Source of the DNA: Antrihabitans stalactiti | Lineage (GTDB): Bacteria > Actinomycetota > Actinomycetes > Mycobacteriales > Mycobacteriaceae | Direction: 5' to 3' | DNA length: 64,000 nucleotides | Assembly (NCBI RefSeq): GCF_012932915.1 | Contig: NZ_VCQU01000010.1 | Span: forward strand, 186,001-250,000 | In this document: piece after piece, positions 52,307-60,176 of the stretch | Position numbering within the stretch: the stretch's first letter is position 1 | Layout: the number at the start of each line of letters is the position of its first letter | Notes under the pieces: generated by a model | Told to the model about the DNA's origin: nothing | What the model saw: the letters and a program-made list of their open reading frames with translations, nothing else | The model's database searches: none | Position numbers and translations under genes: made by a program

Positions 52307-52386
52307 GGTCGGTCTCCTTCGTTCGTTGCGACGTACGGCTGGGCAGAGCTCCGCGGTCTACTGGCAGTTCGTCTACTTTGTGGGAG

Positions 52387-53907
52387 TTAGGGCGCCGCCA
52401 CCGGGGCGGAAGAGAGCAGCAATCCGTAGGCCTTGCGTACCCGCGTGGTGTTGTTCAAATGGATGAACTTTTCCTCGGTGTATGCGTCCAGGCAATGCGG
52501 TCCGAGTTCGCGGCCGGTTCCGCTCTGCTTGTAGCCGCCGAATGGATATCGGGCATCGATCATGTGCCAGTCGTTGATCCACACGGTGCCGGCCTCGAGT
52601 CGGTTTGCGATCCTCAACGCGCGAGCGTCGTTGCGACTCCATACCCCGGCGGAGAGGCCATAATCGGTGTCGTTCGCGATCGCCACAGCCTCGTCCTCGC
52701 TCGAGTAGCGGAGCACGCTCAACACCGGACCGAAAATCTCGTCCCTGGCAATCGCCATGTCGTTGCGCACGTCGGTCAGGATGGTTGGCGCGACCCAGTG
52801 ACCTTTGGTAAATGTCCCGTTGGTGGGAATGGTTGCGCGGTAGGCAACGGTGGCGCCATCGCGGATGCCGGATTCGATGTATTTCTCGATGTTGTTGCGC
52901 TGCTTGGCCGATACGACCGGACCGACGTCGGTCGCAGGATCCAGCGGGTCGCCGACCCGCAGCGTCGCCGCCCGTTCGATCAACCGGCTGACGAACTCGT
53001 CGTGCAACGAATCGGGGAGGAGCAGTCTGGTCCCGGATTCGCAGGCCTGGCCCGCGTGCATCCAGCAAGCGAACAACGCTCCGTCTACGGCAATGTCGAG
53101 ATCGGCATCATCGAGGACGATGTTCGGTCCCTTGCCGCCGAGTTCGAGCGTGACGCGCTTGATGTCCTCGGCAGCGTTGTGCATCACGGTGCGTCCGACG
53201 CCGGTCGATCCGGTGAAGGCGATCTTGCGAACGTTGGGGTGCTGCGCCAGTCGGGAACCGACGACTTCACCTGGGCCAACAACTACGTTGAGCACTCCGG
53301 CCGGCAGTCCGCTCACATGCGCTGAGCGTGCGAGCTCGAGAAGTGTGAGGGGTGTTTGGCTGTCCGGTTTCATGACGAGAGTGTTGCCTGCGGCCAGGGC
53401 TGGACCGATCTTCCAAACAGCAAGCAGGAGTGGGAAGTTCCACGGACTGATGCCGGCACACACCCCGATGGGTTCGCGTCGAACGATGCCGACGGGGGAG
53501 TTGGGTGACGACGAGATCGGGCCCGCAGTTTCGAAGTTGTACGTGCGGGCCAGGTCGGCGAAATAGCGCAGGTGGGAAATGGCGGTGCCGACATGAAAAG
53601 CTTTGGCCTGCCGGACCGTTGCGCCCGCTTCCTGGACTTCCAGATGCACGAGCTCGTCGAGCCTCGCCGTCAAGTGGTCCGCAGTTGCGTGCAGGATGTC
53701 GGCGCGTTGATTGGGTGACATCGACCGCCAGTCGCCCCGGAGGTGGGCGGCCTGTGCAGCGGCGACTGCAGCGTTTGCGTGCTCGACCCCGCCGAGTGCC
53801 ACCGTTGCGACGGCTTCTTCCGTTGCGGGGTTGCGTACCGTCGTCCATTCGTCGGAATCGACCCAGCCGCCGTCGATGAACATGGGGTAGTGCGGTGTCG
53901 TCGACAC
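52387..53907 (-). CDS. Aldehyde dehydrogenase (paralog)
   Basis: A 506-residue aldehyde dehydrogenase, colinear with 43137-44651: HYPMFIDGGWV at the start, PWNFPLLLAVWKIG, IAFTGSTGVGR, LELGGKGPNIV (Glu), AGQACESGTRLLLP (Cys) and YPFGGYKQSGTGRELG. The operator at 53936-53957 is 29 bp before its ATG, so the TetR protein at 54019-54756 probably represses it. Predicted to oxidise the aldehyde made by the regulon's alcohol dehydrogenase. Confidence 0.94.
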   Translation of the reverse strand: MSTTPHYPMFIDGGWVDSDEWTTVRNPATEEAVATVALGGVEHANAAVAAAQAAHLRGDWRSMSPNQRADILHATADHLTARLDELVHLEVQEAGATVRQAKAFHVGTAISHLRYFADLARTYNFETAGPISSSPNSPVGIVRREPIGVCAGISPWNFPLLLAVWKIGPALAAGNTLVMKPDSQTPLTLLELARSAHVSGLPAGVLNVVVGPGEVVGSRLAQHPNVRKIAFTGSTGVGRTVMHNAAEDIKRVTLELGGKGPNIVLDDADLDIAVDGALFACWMHAGQACESGTRLLLPDSLHDEFVSRLIERAATLRVGDPLDPATDVGPVVSAKQRNNIEKYIESGIRDGATVAYRATIPTNGTFTKGHWVAPTILTDVRNDMAIARDEIFGPVLSVLRYSSEDEAVAIANDTDYGLSAGVWSRNDARALRIANRLEAGTVWINDWHMIDARYPFGGYKQSGTGRELGPHCLDAYTEEKFIHLNNTTRVRKAYGLLLSSAPVAAP

Positions 53908-53935
53908 AGGACCTCCTCGTGAGGAACCCGTATTT

Positions 53936-53957
53936 ATTAACCGGGAGTACGGTTAAT
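53936..53957. promoter_or_regulatory. Regulon operator site 2 (aldehyde dehydrogenase promoter)
   Basis: Perfect inverted repeat: ATTAACCG (53936-53943), spacer GGAGTA, CGGTTAAT (53950-53957). Best-matching member of the four-site set. Confidence 0.82.
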
Positions 53958-54018
53958 ATAGCAGCGATGCACAGCGCAGTACAGAGCCATGTGGAGCGCA
54001 GTGCAGAGACCGGGGGAG

Positions 54019-54756
54019 TTACTGCGGAGTCGGGGCACCTACGGAGTTGGTCACGCACTCCAATGCGACGAGTGCGGCGCGACCGCGCGGATCAGTCAGC
54101 GCCGCCAGCCGGCCACGGTCGACGAGCAAACTGCCCAGCACCAATTTTACGAGCTCGCAGCCTATGTCCAAGGCAGACATGCGGCCTTCGGGTTCGAACC
54201 ACGTCCACGCCCACTGTGACGACCCGAAGATCAGCAAGCTGTGGATGTCGACGTCCACTGACCAGAAGGCGCCGTCGCGTGCGCCGGCCTTCATGAGATC
54301 GCGGACCAGCGCAAGGTAGTCCGCGCGCAGGCGGCGGCCGTCGGCCATGCTGTCGTGCGTTGCGAGCGTGGCCATCTCGCGTTGGAACGCCACAGTGAAG
54401 TCGCGGTCGTGATCCTGATAGAGAACAAACGAGATGAGCACACCCGCGAGTTGTTCGGCGGGGTCGTCGAGTTTCTCGATGATCGTGCGGGCGTGGCTCA
54501 GGCAACGGCGAAGGTACAAATCGTGCATCGCCGCGAACAGGCGGTCCTTGGTCGCGTAGTAGTGAACGATTGTGCCTTTGGATATTCCGAGATCGGCCGC
54601 GATGTCGCTGTAGTTCGTGTCGGAGTAGCCGCGCGCTGCGACGTGTCGGGCGAAGGTGTCGAGAATGTCGTACGGACGCCCCGCTGCGCGGGGGCGGCCG
54701 CGACGTGGTTCCTGCTCGTTCTCCGATGCGGGTGCTGCCGACTTTCGAGTTGCCAT
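54019..54756 (-). CDS. TetR family regulator (probable regulon repressor)
   Basis: A 245-residue TetR protein. A basic N-terminal tail (RRGRPRAAGRPY) precedes the HTH ARGYSDTNYSDIAADLGISKGTIVHYYATKDRLFAAM. The ligand domain is of the KstR2/TetR_C_17-like kind with FQREMATLATHD. It is divergent from the acyl-CoA ligase gene at 54886, and operator site 3 lies between them, 29 bp before its start. Three more copies of the palindrome are at nearby promoters, so it is the likely repressor of the set. The inducer could be a CoA thioester, as for KstR2, which is inference. Confidence 0.9.
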   Translation of the reverse strand: MATRKSAAPASENEQEPRRGRPRAAGRPYDILDTFARHVAARGYSDTNYSDIAADLGISKGTIVHYYATKDRLFAAMHDLYLRRCLSHARTIIEKLDDPAEQLAGVLISFVLYQDHDRDFTVAFQREMATLATHDSMADGRRLRADYLALVRDLMKAGARDGAFWSVDVDIHSLLIFGSSQWAWTWFEPEGRMSALDIGCELVKLVLGSLLVDRGRLAALTDPRGRAALVALECVTNSVGAPTPQ

Positions 54757-54784
54757 AACCTCAGTCCAAATTCACAATAGACTT

Positions 54785-54806
54785 ATTAACCGCTCGTACG
54801 GTTATT
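54785..54806. promoter_or_regulatory. Regulon operator site 3 (TetR/ligase divergent promoter)
   Basis: ATTAACCG (54785-54792), spacer CTCGTA, CGGTTATT (54799-54806); one mismatch in the arms. Located between the TetR gene and the divergent acyl-CoA ligase. Confidence 0.8.
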
Positions 54807-54885
54807 ATGTGTTCACTCTACCGGGTAGGTCGAACGGTCGCCCGATCGCGGATCGAACATGATCGAAATCAGTTTAGGAGCGCCG

Positions 54886-56499
54886 ATGGACGCAACGATG
54901 CAGGACACCCAATTGCTCGTGTCTGGACTGTTCGAGCACGGTGCGCGAGTCCACCCGGAAGCGCGCGTTCACCACTACCGCGGCGGCGAGACGGTCTCGC
55001 GCACCTTCGCCGAGTCGGCCGACGAGGTTCGTCGTCTGGCCAGTGCCCTGCGCGCGATCGGCGTGCAGGTGGGCGATGTGGTGGCGACGCTGTGCTGGAA
55101 CACCCCGGAACACCTCAGCGCCTACTTCGCGGTGCCGGGGATGGGGGCTGTGCTGCACACGCTCAACTTGAGGCTCCACGATGATCAGCTCGTTTACGTC
55201 GTCAATCACGCCGGCGACAAAGTGATTCTGGTGGACGCAGACCTGGTTCCGCAGTTCGCGCGCATCGAGCACCTGTTGGTCACGGTCGAGCACATCGTCG
55301 TCATCGGGGACGCCGAAATGTCGTCCACGCGCTCCACCATCCACAGCTATGCCGAGCTGATTGCATCCGCGTCCGCTGCCACCACGTTCGACTGGCCCGA
55401 CATCTCTGAAAGCTCAGCTGCTGCACTGTGTTACACCAGCGGAACTACCGGGGACCCGAAAGGCGTCGCATACAGTCACCGCTCGATGGTCCTCCACACG
55501 CTCGTCGTGTCCACCGGCAGCGCGTTCGGCTTCACCGACGCGGATCGGATCCTGCCTGTCGTCCCGATGTTTCACGCCAACGCGTGGGGATGGCCACATG
55601 CAGCGTGGACGGCCGGCGCCGACATCGTGATGACCGGGCGTTTCCTGCAACCGGAACATCTGGCTCGAATATTCACCGAACTCCAGCCCACCGCCGCCGC
55701 GGCGGTTCCGACAATCTGGACCGGACTCGACGACTACGGCTGCGAGCACGCGATCGACTTCGGGTCGTTGCGCCTTGCCGTCAGCGGTGGCTCGCCGCTG
55801 TCTGCCGCCCTGGCGAACCGGTTTCACGAGCATCACGGGGTGCATTTGACGCAAGGGTGGGGGATGACCGAGACGAGCCCACTGCTCACCTTCTCGCGCC
55901 CCCCGGCGAACACCGACGAAGGCGACTTCGCCCGTTGGACGACGCGGACGGGGAGGCTGATCCCGACGGTGCAGGCGCGAATCGTCGACGAGACCGGGCA
56001 CGAACTCGGTTGGGACGGCGTATCGGTCGGCGAGGTCGAACTGCGTGGGCCGACAATCGCGGGGTCGTATATGCGTGCAGAGGGCTCTGCGACCGATAAG
56101 TTCCGCGACGGCTGGCTGCGTACCGGTGATCTTGGAAGGATTCATCCGGGCGGGTGGGTCGAACTCACAGACCGGCTCAAGGACGGCATCAAAAGTGGTG
56201 GCGAGTGGATCTCGTCTGTCGATCTGGAGAACGTGCTCGCCGAGCATCCCGCAGTCGCCGCGGTAGCTGTCGTGGGTGTTCCGGATCCGCGTTGGGATGA
56301 GAGACCACTCGCATACGTCGTCACACGTCCAGGCGCGACGGTCGGCGACCACGAGCTCCGTGCCTTCCTCGCCGACAGGGTCGCGAAGTGGCAGATCCCT
56401 GAATACTGGAAGTTCGTCACCGAGCTTCCGTTGACGAGCGTTGGCAAGCTGGACAAGAAACTGCTGCGCGCCGCTGTCCGGGCTGAGCTATCGGTCTGA
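54886..56499 (+). CDS. AMP-forming fatty acyl-CoA ligase
   Basis: A 537-residue acyl-CoA ligase of the medium-chain FadD3/alkK-like type: CYTSGTTGDPKGVAYSH, PMFHANAWGWPHAAW, TQGWGMTETSPL, WLRTGDLGRIHPGGWVELTDRLKDGIKSGGEWIS and SVGKLDKKLLR with the catalytic Lys. The HANAWG motif is typical of this subgroup. ATG 54886 has AGGAG 5 bases upstream; an ATG at 54859 is also in frame. Behind operator site 3. Likely activates the acid made by the P450/ADH/ALDH steps. Confidence 0.93.
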   Translation: MDATMQDTQLLVSGLFEHGARVHPEARVHHYRGGETVSRTFAESADEVRRLASALRAIGVQVGDVVATLCWNTPEHLSAYFAVPGMGAVLHTLNLRLHDDQLVYVVNHAGDKVILVDADLVPQFARIEHLLVTVEHIVVIGDAEMSSTRSTIHSYAELIASASAATTFDWPDISESSAAALCYTSGTTGDPKGVAYSHRSMVLHTLVVSTGSAFGFTDADRILPVVPMFHANAWGWPHAAWTAGADIVMTGRFLQPEHLARIFTELQPTAAAAVPTIWTGLDDYGCEHAIDFGSLRLAVSGGSPLSAALANRFHEHHGVHLTQGWGMTETSPLLTFSRPPANTDEGDFARWTTRTGRLIPTVQARIVDETGHELGWDGVSVGEVELRGPTIAGSYMRAEGSATDKFRDGWLRTGDLGRIHPGGWVELTDRLKDGIKSGGEWISSVDLENVLAEHPAVAAVAVVGVPDPRWDERPLAYVVTRPGATVGDHELRAFLADRVAKWQIPEYWKFVTELPLTSVGKLDKKLLRAAVRAELSV

Positions 56500-56516
56500 A
56501 CACCCGTTGAATCTGT

Positions 56517-56546
56517 GAGGGCTCCGTCGCCATCGACGGAGCCCTC
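56517..56546. terminator. Bidirectional terminator hairpin
   Basis: Perfect 13-bp stem: GAGGGCTCCGTCG (56517-56529), loop CCAT, complement at 56534-56546. It sits in the 62-bp gap between the convergent ligase and alcohol dehydrogenase genes. No long T-run, but position and strength fit termination in both directions. Confidence 0.75.
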
Positions 56547-56561
56547 AGCTCGGGTTTGTGC

Positions 56562-57656
56562 TCAACGTGCGGGTACGAGAACGGGTTTGATCGTCTTTCC
56601 GCTGATCATGTCGCGCTCGGCGTCGTTGATGTGCGACAGGGGATAGGTCTGCACAAGCTCGTCGAACGGAAACCGGGATTGCTGCCACAGTTCGATCAGA
56701 TCGGGGATCAGGCGCTGTGGGACGGCATCGCCTTCGAGAATTCCGGTCACAGTCTTGCCTCGTGCCAATGTTGCGGCGGGGAGAAGAAGATCCGTCTTGG
56801 GTGCGCTCACCAATCCGATGACGCCGGTCGAACAGAGACCCGCAATGCCTTCGGCGATGACCTCGGAGATTCCGGTTGTGTCGAGGGCGTAGTCGGCGCC
56901 GCCCCTTGTCGCTTTCCGCAGCATTCGGCCCAGGTCGACACCTGCTTCCATGGTGTCTGTGGCGCCGAGCCTCTCTGCCATTGCCAGGCGTTCTGTGTTG
57001 CGGTCGACCGCGACGATTGTGGTGGCACCGGCGACTCGCGCCGCCATGACGGCCGCTAGACCCACGCTTCCGGTTCCGAGCACGACGACGCTGGAACCAG
57101 CTTGTACCGCAAGCGAATTCAGGATTGCGCCAGCACCGGTCTGCATACTGCAACCGAGCGGTCCGACCAGGGTCAGGTCGAGGCGCGGGTCGATCGGAAC
57201 CACGTTCCGTATCGTGGCAAGGGCGTGCGTAGCAAACGACGACTGCCCGAACCAGCGCGACGACACTGGATTGTCCTGCATGTCACGGATCGGGTCGTGG
57301 GTCCCTGCGCTGTGGTTCGGCATGTTTCGCGGCCAGAACGACGAGCAGTACGACGGATGACCTGTCAGGCATTTTCCGCACCCGCCGCACGAGTCGAAAC
57401 TCATCAGCACATGGGTACCAGAGTCGATTCCGGTCACTCCTGGTCCGAGGGCGCGCACTATGCCGGCGCCTTCGTGTCCGGCCACGATCGGCAGTGTGGC
57501 AGCGAAACCCGGCGTACGGGGCAGTAGGTCGGTGTGGCAGAAGCCCACACCGTGCACCTCGACAAGTATTTGACCCGGTCCTGGCTCTGCGAGCTGGGCG
57601 GTTTCCAACGTGAACGGCGCGTCCGTAGATCGCAGAACCGCGGCTTCGATTTCCAT
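56562..57656 (-). CDS. Zinc-dependent alcohol dehydrogenase (paralog)
   Basis: A 364-residue MDR alcohol dehydrogenase: GFCHTD and GHEGAGIVR (catalytic zinc), CGGCGKCLTGHPSYC (structural zinc), LGTGSVGLAAVMAAR and VAVDRNTERL (NAD site). Paralog of 42031-43140. ATG 57656 is chosen by homology (EIEAAVLRSTDAPF); the frame runs further upstream across the operator and into the antisense of the hydratase, which is not credible. Operator site 4 lies 22 bp before the start. Predicted to oxidise the alcohol made by the P450. Confidence 0.93.
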   Translation of the reverse strand: MEIEAAVLRSTDAPFTLETAQLAEPGPGQILVEVHGVGFCHTDLLPRTPGFAATLPIVAGHEGAGIVRALGPGVTGIDSGTHVLMSFDSCGGCGKCLTGHPSYCSSFWPRNMPNHSAGTHDPIRDMQDNPVSSRWFGQSSFATHALATIRNVVPIDPRLDLTLVGPLGCSMQTGAGAILNSLAVQAGSSVVVLGTGSVGLAAVMAARVAGATTIVAVDRNTERLAMAERLGATDTMEAGVDLGRMLRKATRGGADYALDTTGISEVIAEGIAGLCSTGVIGLVSAPKTDLLLPAATLARGKTVTGILEGDAVPQRLIPDLIELWQQSRFPFDELVQTYPLSHINDAERDMISGKTIKPVLVPAR

Positions 57657-57677
57657 CGCTGCTCCCTTGCAGTAATT

Positions 57678-57699
57678 ATTGACCGGCAGGCCGGTTAAG
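57678..57699. promoter_or_regulatory. Regulon operator site 4 (ADH / hydratase-P450 divergent promoter)
   Basis: ATTGACCG (57678-57685), spacer GCAGGC, CGGTTAAG (57692-57699). Weaker than the other three sites but the same 8-6-8 geometry. Placed between the alcohol dehydrogenase and the plus-strand operon that ends in the P450. Confidence 0.65.
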
Positions 57700-57759
57700 A
57701 AGTACTCTATCCTGGAAGAGGTCATCAGGGAACATCCGGAAGCGATCGAAGGAGCGGCA

Positions 57760-58557
57760 ATGTCGGCAGTGACTACGGACGCCGCTCCGGTTGTCCTGGA
57801 AGTCGACGGCCCGGTGCTGGTCATCACGCTCAATCGGCCCGATTCGCGCAACGCGGTGAACTCGACGGTGTCGACGGCGATCGGGACGGCGCTGGAAAGG
57901 CTGGAACACGACTCCTCTTTGCGAGCCTGCGTGATCGAGGGAGTTGGTTCGGTGTTCTGTGCAGGCGCCGATTTGAAAGAATTGGCGGCCGGACGCCCAG
58001 TGCTCGATCCCGACCACACCGAGTGGGGATTCGCGGGCCTGGTGCGCCACGCGGTGAGCAAACCGATCATCGCGGCCGTCAATGGTGCGGCCCTGGGCGG
58101 TGGCCTCGAGATCGTGCTTGCGTGCGACCTCGCCATCGCGGCGGAGACTGCCACCTTTGCGCTGCCCGAGGTGCGGCGCGGCCTCGTCGCGGCAGCGGGC
58201 GGTCTGCTGCGGCTGCATCGCCAGGTTCCGCCAAAGGTCGCGGCTCATGCGCTGCTGACTGGTGACCCCTTCGATGCAGCGACCGCACTGCAGTGGGGAT
58301 TGGTCAACGCCGTAGTCCCAGAAGTGAAATTGCGTGAGAGCGCGCTGTCGCTGGCGCATCGGATCGCGGCGAACGCGCCCCAGGCCGTGCGAGTCAGCAA
58401 GCGAGTAATGCAGCGGGCCGCCGATTTCGGATCCGACTGGTCTTTTCCGATCTGGGAGATGAACGAGACCGAAGTGCGTGCGGTGCGTAACAGTCGAGAC
58501 GCCCGTGAGGGCGCACGAGCTTTTGCCGAAAAGCGCTCTCCGCGTTGGCAAGACTGA
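57760..58557 (+). CDS. Enoyl-CoA hydratase (crotonase family)
   Basis: A 265-residue crotonase-fold enzyme. LNRPDSRNAVN, VFCAGADLKELA (oxyanion hole) and AVNGAALGGGLEIVLACDLAIAAETATFALPEVRRGL are conserved; Glu of LPEVRRG is at a position used for catalysis in hydratases. ATG 57760 has AAGGAG 5 bases upstream. First gene of a five-gene operon; 15 bp before the thiolase-like gene. It would hydrate the enoyl-CoA to a 3-hydroxyacyl-CoA, the substrate expected for a retro-aldolase. Confidence 0.9.
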   Translation: MSAVTTDAAPVVLEVDGPVLVITLNRPDSRNAVNSTVSTAIGTALERLEHDSSLRACVIEGVGSVFCAGADLKELAAGRPVLDPDHTEWGFAGLVRHAVSKPIIAAVNGAALGGGLEIVLACDLAIAAETATFALPEVRRGLVAAAGGLLRLHRQVPPKVAAHALLTGDPFDAATALQWGLVNAVVPEVKLRESALSLAHRIAANAPQAVRVSKRVMQRAADFGSDWSFPIWEMNETEVRAVRNSRDAREGARAFAEKRSPRWQD

Positions 58558-58572
58558 GCGGGGACGATTGTC

Positions 58573-59754
58573 GTGACTCGAGAGAATCGTTCGGATGCTG
58601 CGCTCGTCGGTTGGGGCATGACCGAGGTCGGTAAAGTCTTCGGTTACACCGCAACAGATTTCGCTGCCGAGGCCGTTCGGCGCGCGAGCGCCGATGCCGG
58701 CTTGCGGGTGGCCGATATCGACGGACTGTTGATCAGCAGCGGCCTTCGCCACGACGTTGGCGTCCGACTGCAGGACACGTTGGGCTTGCGCGACCTGCGT
58801 TTGAACACCGAGATGAACGCCTTCGGCGCCTCGGCCGGTGCGATGGTCGCATTCGCCGCCGCGGCCGTGACCGCAGGTGCTGCGACGACGGTGGCATGCG
58901 TGTTCGCAGATTCGCCACTGCAACCTGGCGGTGGCGCGGGTAAGGTGTACGCGGCAGGCGCTCGCCCCATTCCGCCCGGACCCTACAGCTACCGATTCGC
59001 CAGCGGGGCAGTGTCTCCCAACGTCATGTACGCGATGGCCGCACGGCGGCACATGGCGACGTTCGGCACGACAAGCGCGGATCTCGGAACCATCGCCGTG
59101 GCCCAGCGCGAGTGGGCGGCACTCAATCCGCTTGCCCAACAACGCAAACCATTGACACTGGCGGAGCACCAGGCGTCGCCGTGGATCGCGGACCCCCTGC
59201 ACCTGTTGGACTGCTGCCTGGTGTCGAACGGGGGCGCAGCGGTCATCGTCACCACCAGCGAACGTGCCCGCGACCTCGCCCAACCCCCCGTAGACGTTCT
59301 CGGTTGGGGACAAGGACACCCAGGCCAGGTGATGGATAGCGGCTCCTCGTTCGGGCACAGCAGTGGCGCCGCGATTGCCGGGCCGACCGCCCTGCGTATG
59401 GCCGGATTGTCGATCGCCGACGTCGACTTGCTGGAGTTGTACGACTGCTACACGTTCACCGTGTTGCTCACCCTCGAGGACTACGGATTCTGCCCGAAGG
59501 GCGAAGGTGGCCGGTTCGTGACCGAGGGACACACCCGTCCCGGCGGACGCCTGCCGTGCAACACCGGTGGGGGCCAACTGTCCGGCTACTACCTCTGGGG
59601 CTTCACTCCGCTCGGCGAAGCCATCCTGCAGGCACGGGGTCAAGCGGGGGAACGGCAAGTCGAGAACCGAGACGTCATCATGGTCAGCGGTAACGGGGGA
59701 ATTCTGGAGCACCATTCCACCCTCGTGCTCAGCCCGATCGGGGCGGGATCATGA
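58573..59754 (+). CDS. Ltp2-like thiolase-fold lipid-transfer protein (probable aldolase)
   Basis: A 393-residue thiolase-superfamily protein of the non-condensing SCPx/Ltp2 type: LVGWGMTEVGK, EMNAFGASAGAMV where a thiolase would have its nucleophilic Cys, LYDCYTFTVLLTLEDYGFC, and LPCNTGGGQLSGYYLWG. Ltp2 with its DUF35 partner catalyses retro-aldol cleavage of a beta-hydroxyacyl-CoA in steroid side-chain breakdown. The next gene encodes just such a DUF35 protein and overlaps the stop (ATGA), which supports the same complex. The start is GTG 58573. Substrate unknown. Confidence 0.87.
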   Translation: MTRENRSDAALVGWGMTEVGKVFGYTATDFAAEAVRRASADAGLRVADIDGLLISSGLRHDVGVRLQDTLGLRDLRLNTEMNAFGASAGAMVAFAAAAVTAGAATTVACVFADSPLQPGGGAGKVYAAGARPIPPGPYSYRFASGAVSPNVMYAMAARRHMATFGTTSADLGTIAVAQREWAALNPLAQQRKPLTLAEHQASPWIADPLHLLDCCLVSNGGAAVIVTTSERARDLAQPPVDVLGWGQGHPGQVMDSGSSFGHSSGAAIAGPTALRMAGLSIADVDLLELYDCYTFTVLLTLEDYGFCPKGEGGRFVTEGHTRPGGRLPCNTGGGQLSGYYLWGFTPLGEAILQARGQAGERQVENRDVIMVSGNGGILEHHSTLVLSPIGAGS

Positions 59755-60176
59755 ACGTCCGCAACGCCGTTCGTGACGGCGCGAGCGCACCGTTCTTCGA
59801 CGCTGCGCGCCGCGAGGAGCTGCATATCCAACGCTGCGACGAGTGCGGTCATGTCTTCTCGCTCGATGCTCGCGCATGTTCGGAGTGCGGCGGTGTCGCA
59901 CTGCACTGGATCCGTGCGAGTGGGCGGGGCTCGGTGGTCACCTGGACGGTGGTGCACCGGCCGCCGCATCCGAGTTTCGCGGACCTCGTTCCGTACACGG
60001 TCGGCATCGTCGAGTTGGCCGAGGGACCGTGGATGTATGCGCGGCTACTCACCGCGCCGGAGTCGTTGTCGCCCGGTGCGGCCGTGCACGTGCAGTTCTT
60101 GCACGACGAGGGCGACGAAAGTATTCCCGCGTTTCGTCCGATCGATCGCACGACCCCGACAAGGAGTGGACTATGA
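59751..60176 (+). CDS. DUF35 zinc-ribbon/OB-fold partner protein
   Basis: A 141-residue DUF35 protein. A short N-terminal helix precedes the rubredoxin-like zinc ribbon CDECGHVFSLDARACSECGG (CxxC...CxxC), then an OB-fold with GSVVTWTVVHRPPHPSFADLVPYTVGIVEL. Such proteins form complexes with thiolase-fold enzymes (Ltp2, HMG-CoA synthase-like). Overlaps the Ltp2-like gene and the esterase gene by 4 bp each, so a stoichiometric complex is likely. Confidence 0.9.
   Translation: MNVRNAVRDGASAPFFDAARREELHIQRCDECGHVFSLDARACSECGGVALHWIRASGRGSVVTWTVVHRPPHPSFADLVPYTVGIVELAEGPWMYARLLTAPESLSPGAAVHVQFLHDEGDESIPAFRPIDRTTPTRSGL

Noticed and set aside
56562-58154. Long version of the alcohol dehydrogenase starting at 58154
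   Set aside because: It would cross the operator and run antisense through the hydratase; homology starts at ATG 57656.
57676-59715. Very long open frame on the minus strand (679 codons) opposite the hydratase and Ltp2-like genes
   Set aside because: It is antisense to two genes with clear family motifs, has no domain signature, and such shadow frames are common in high-GC DNA.
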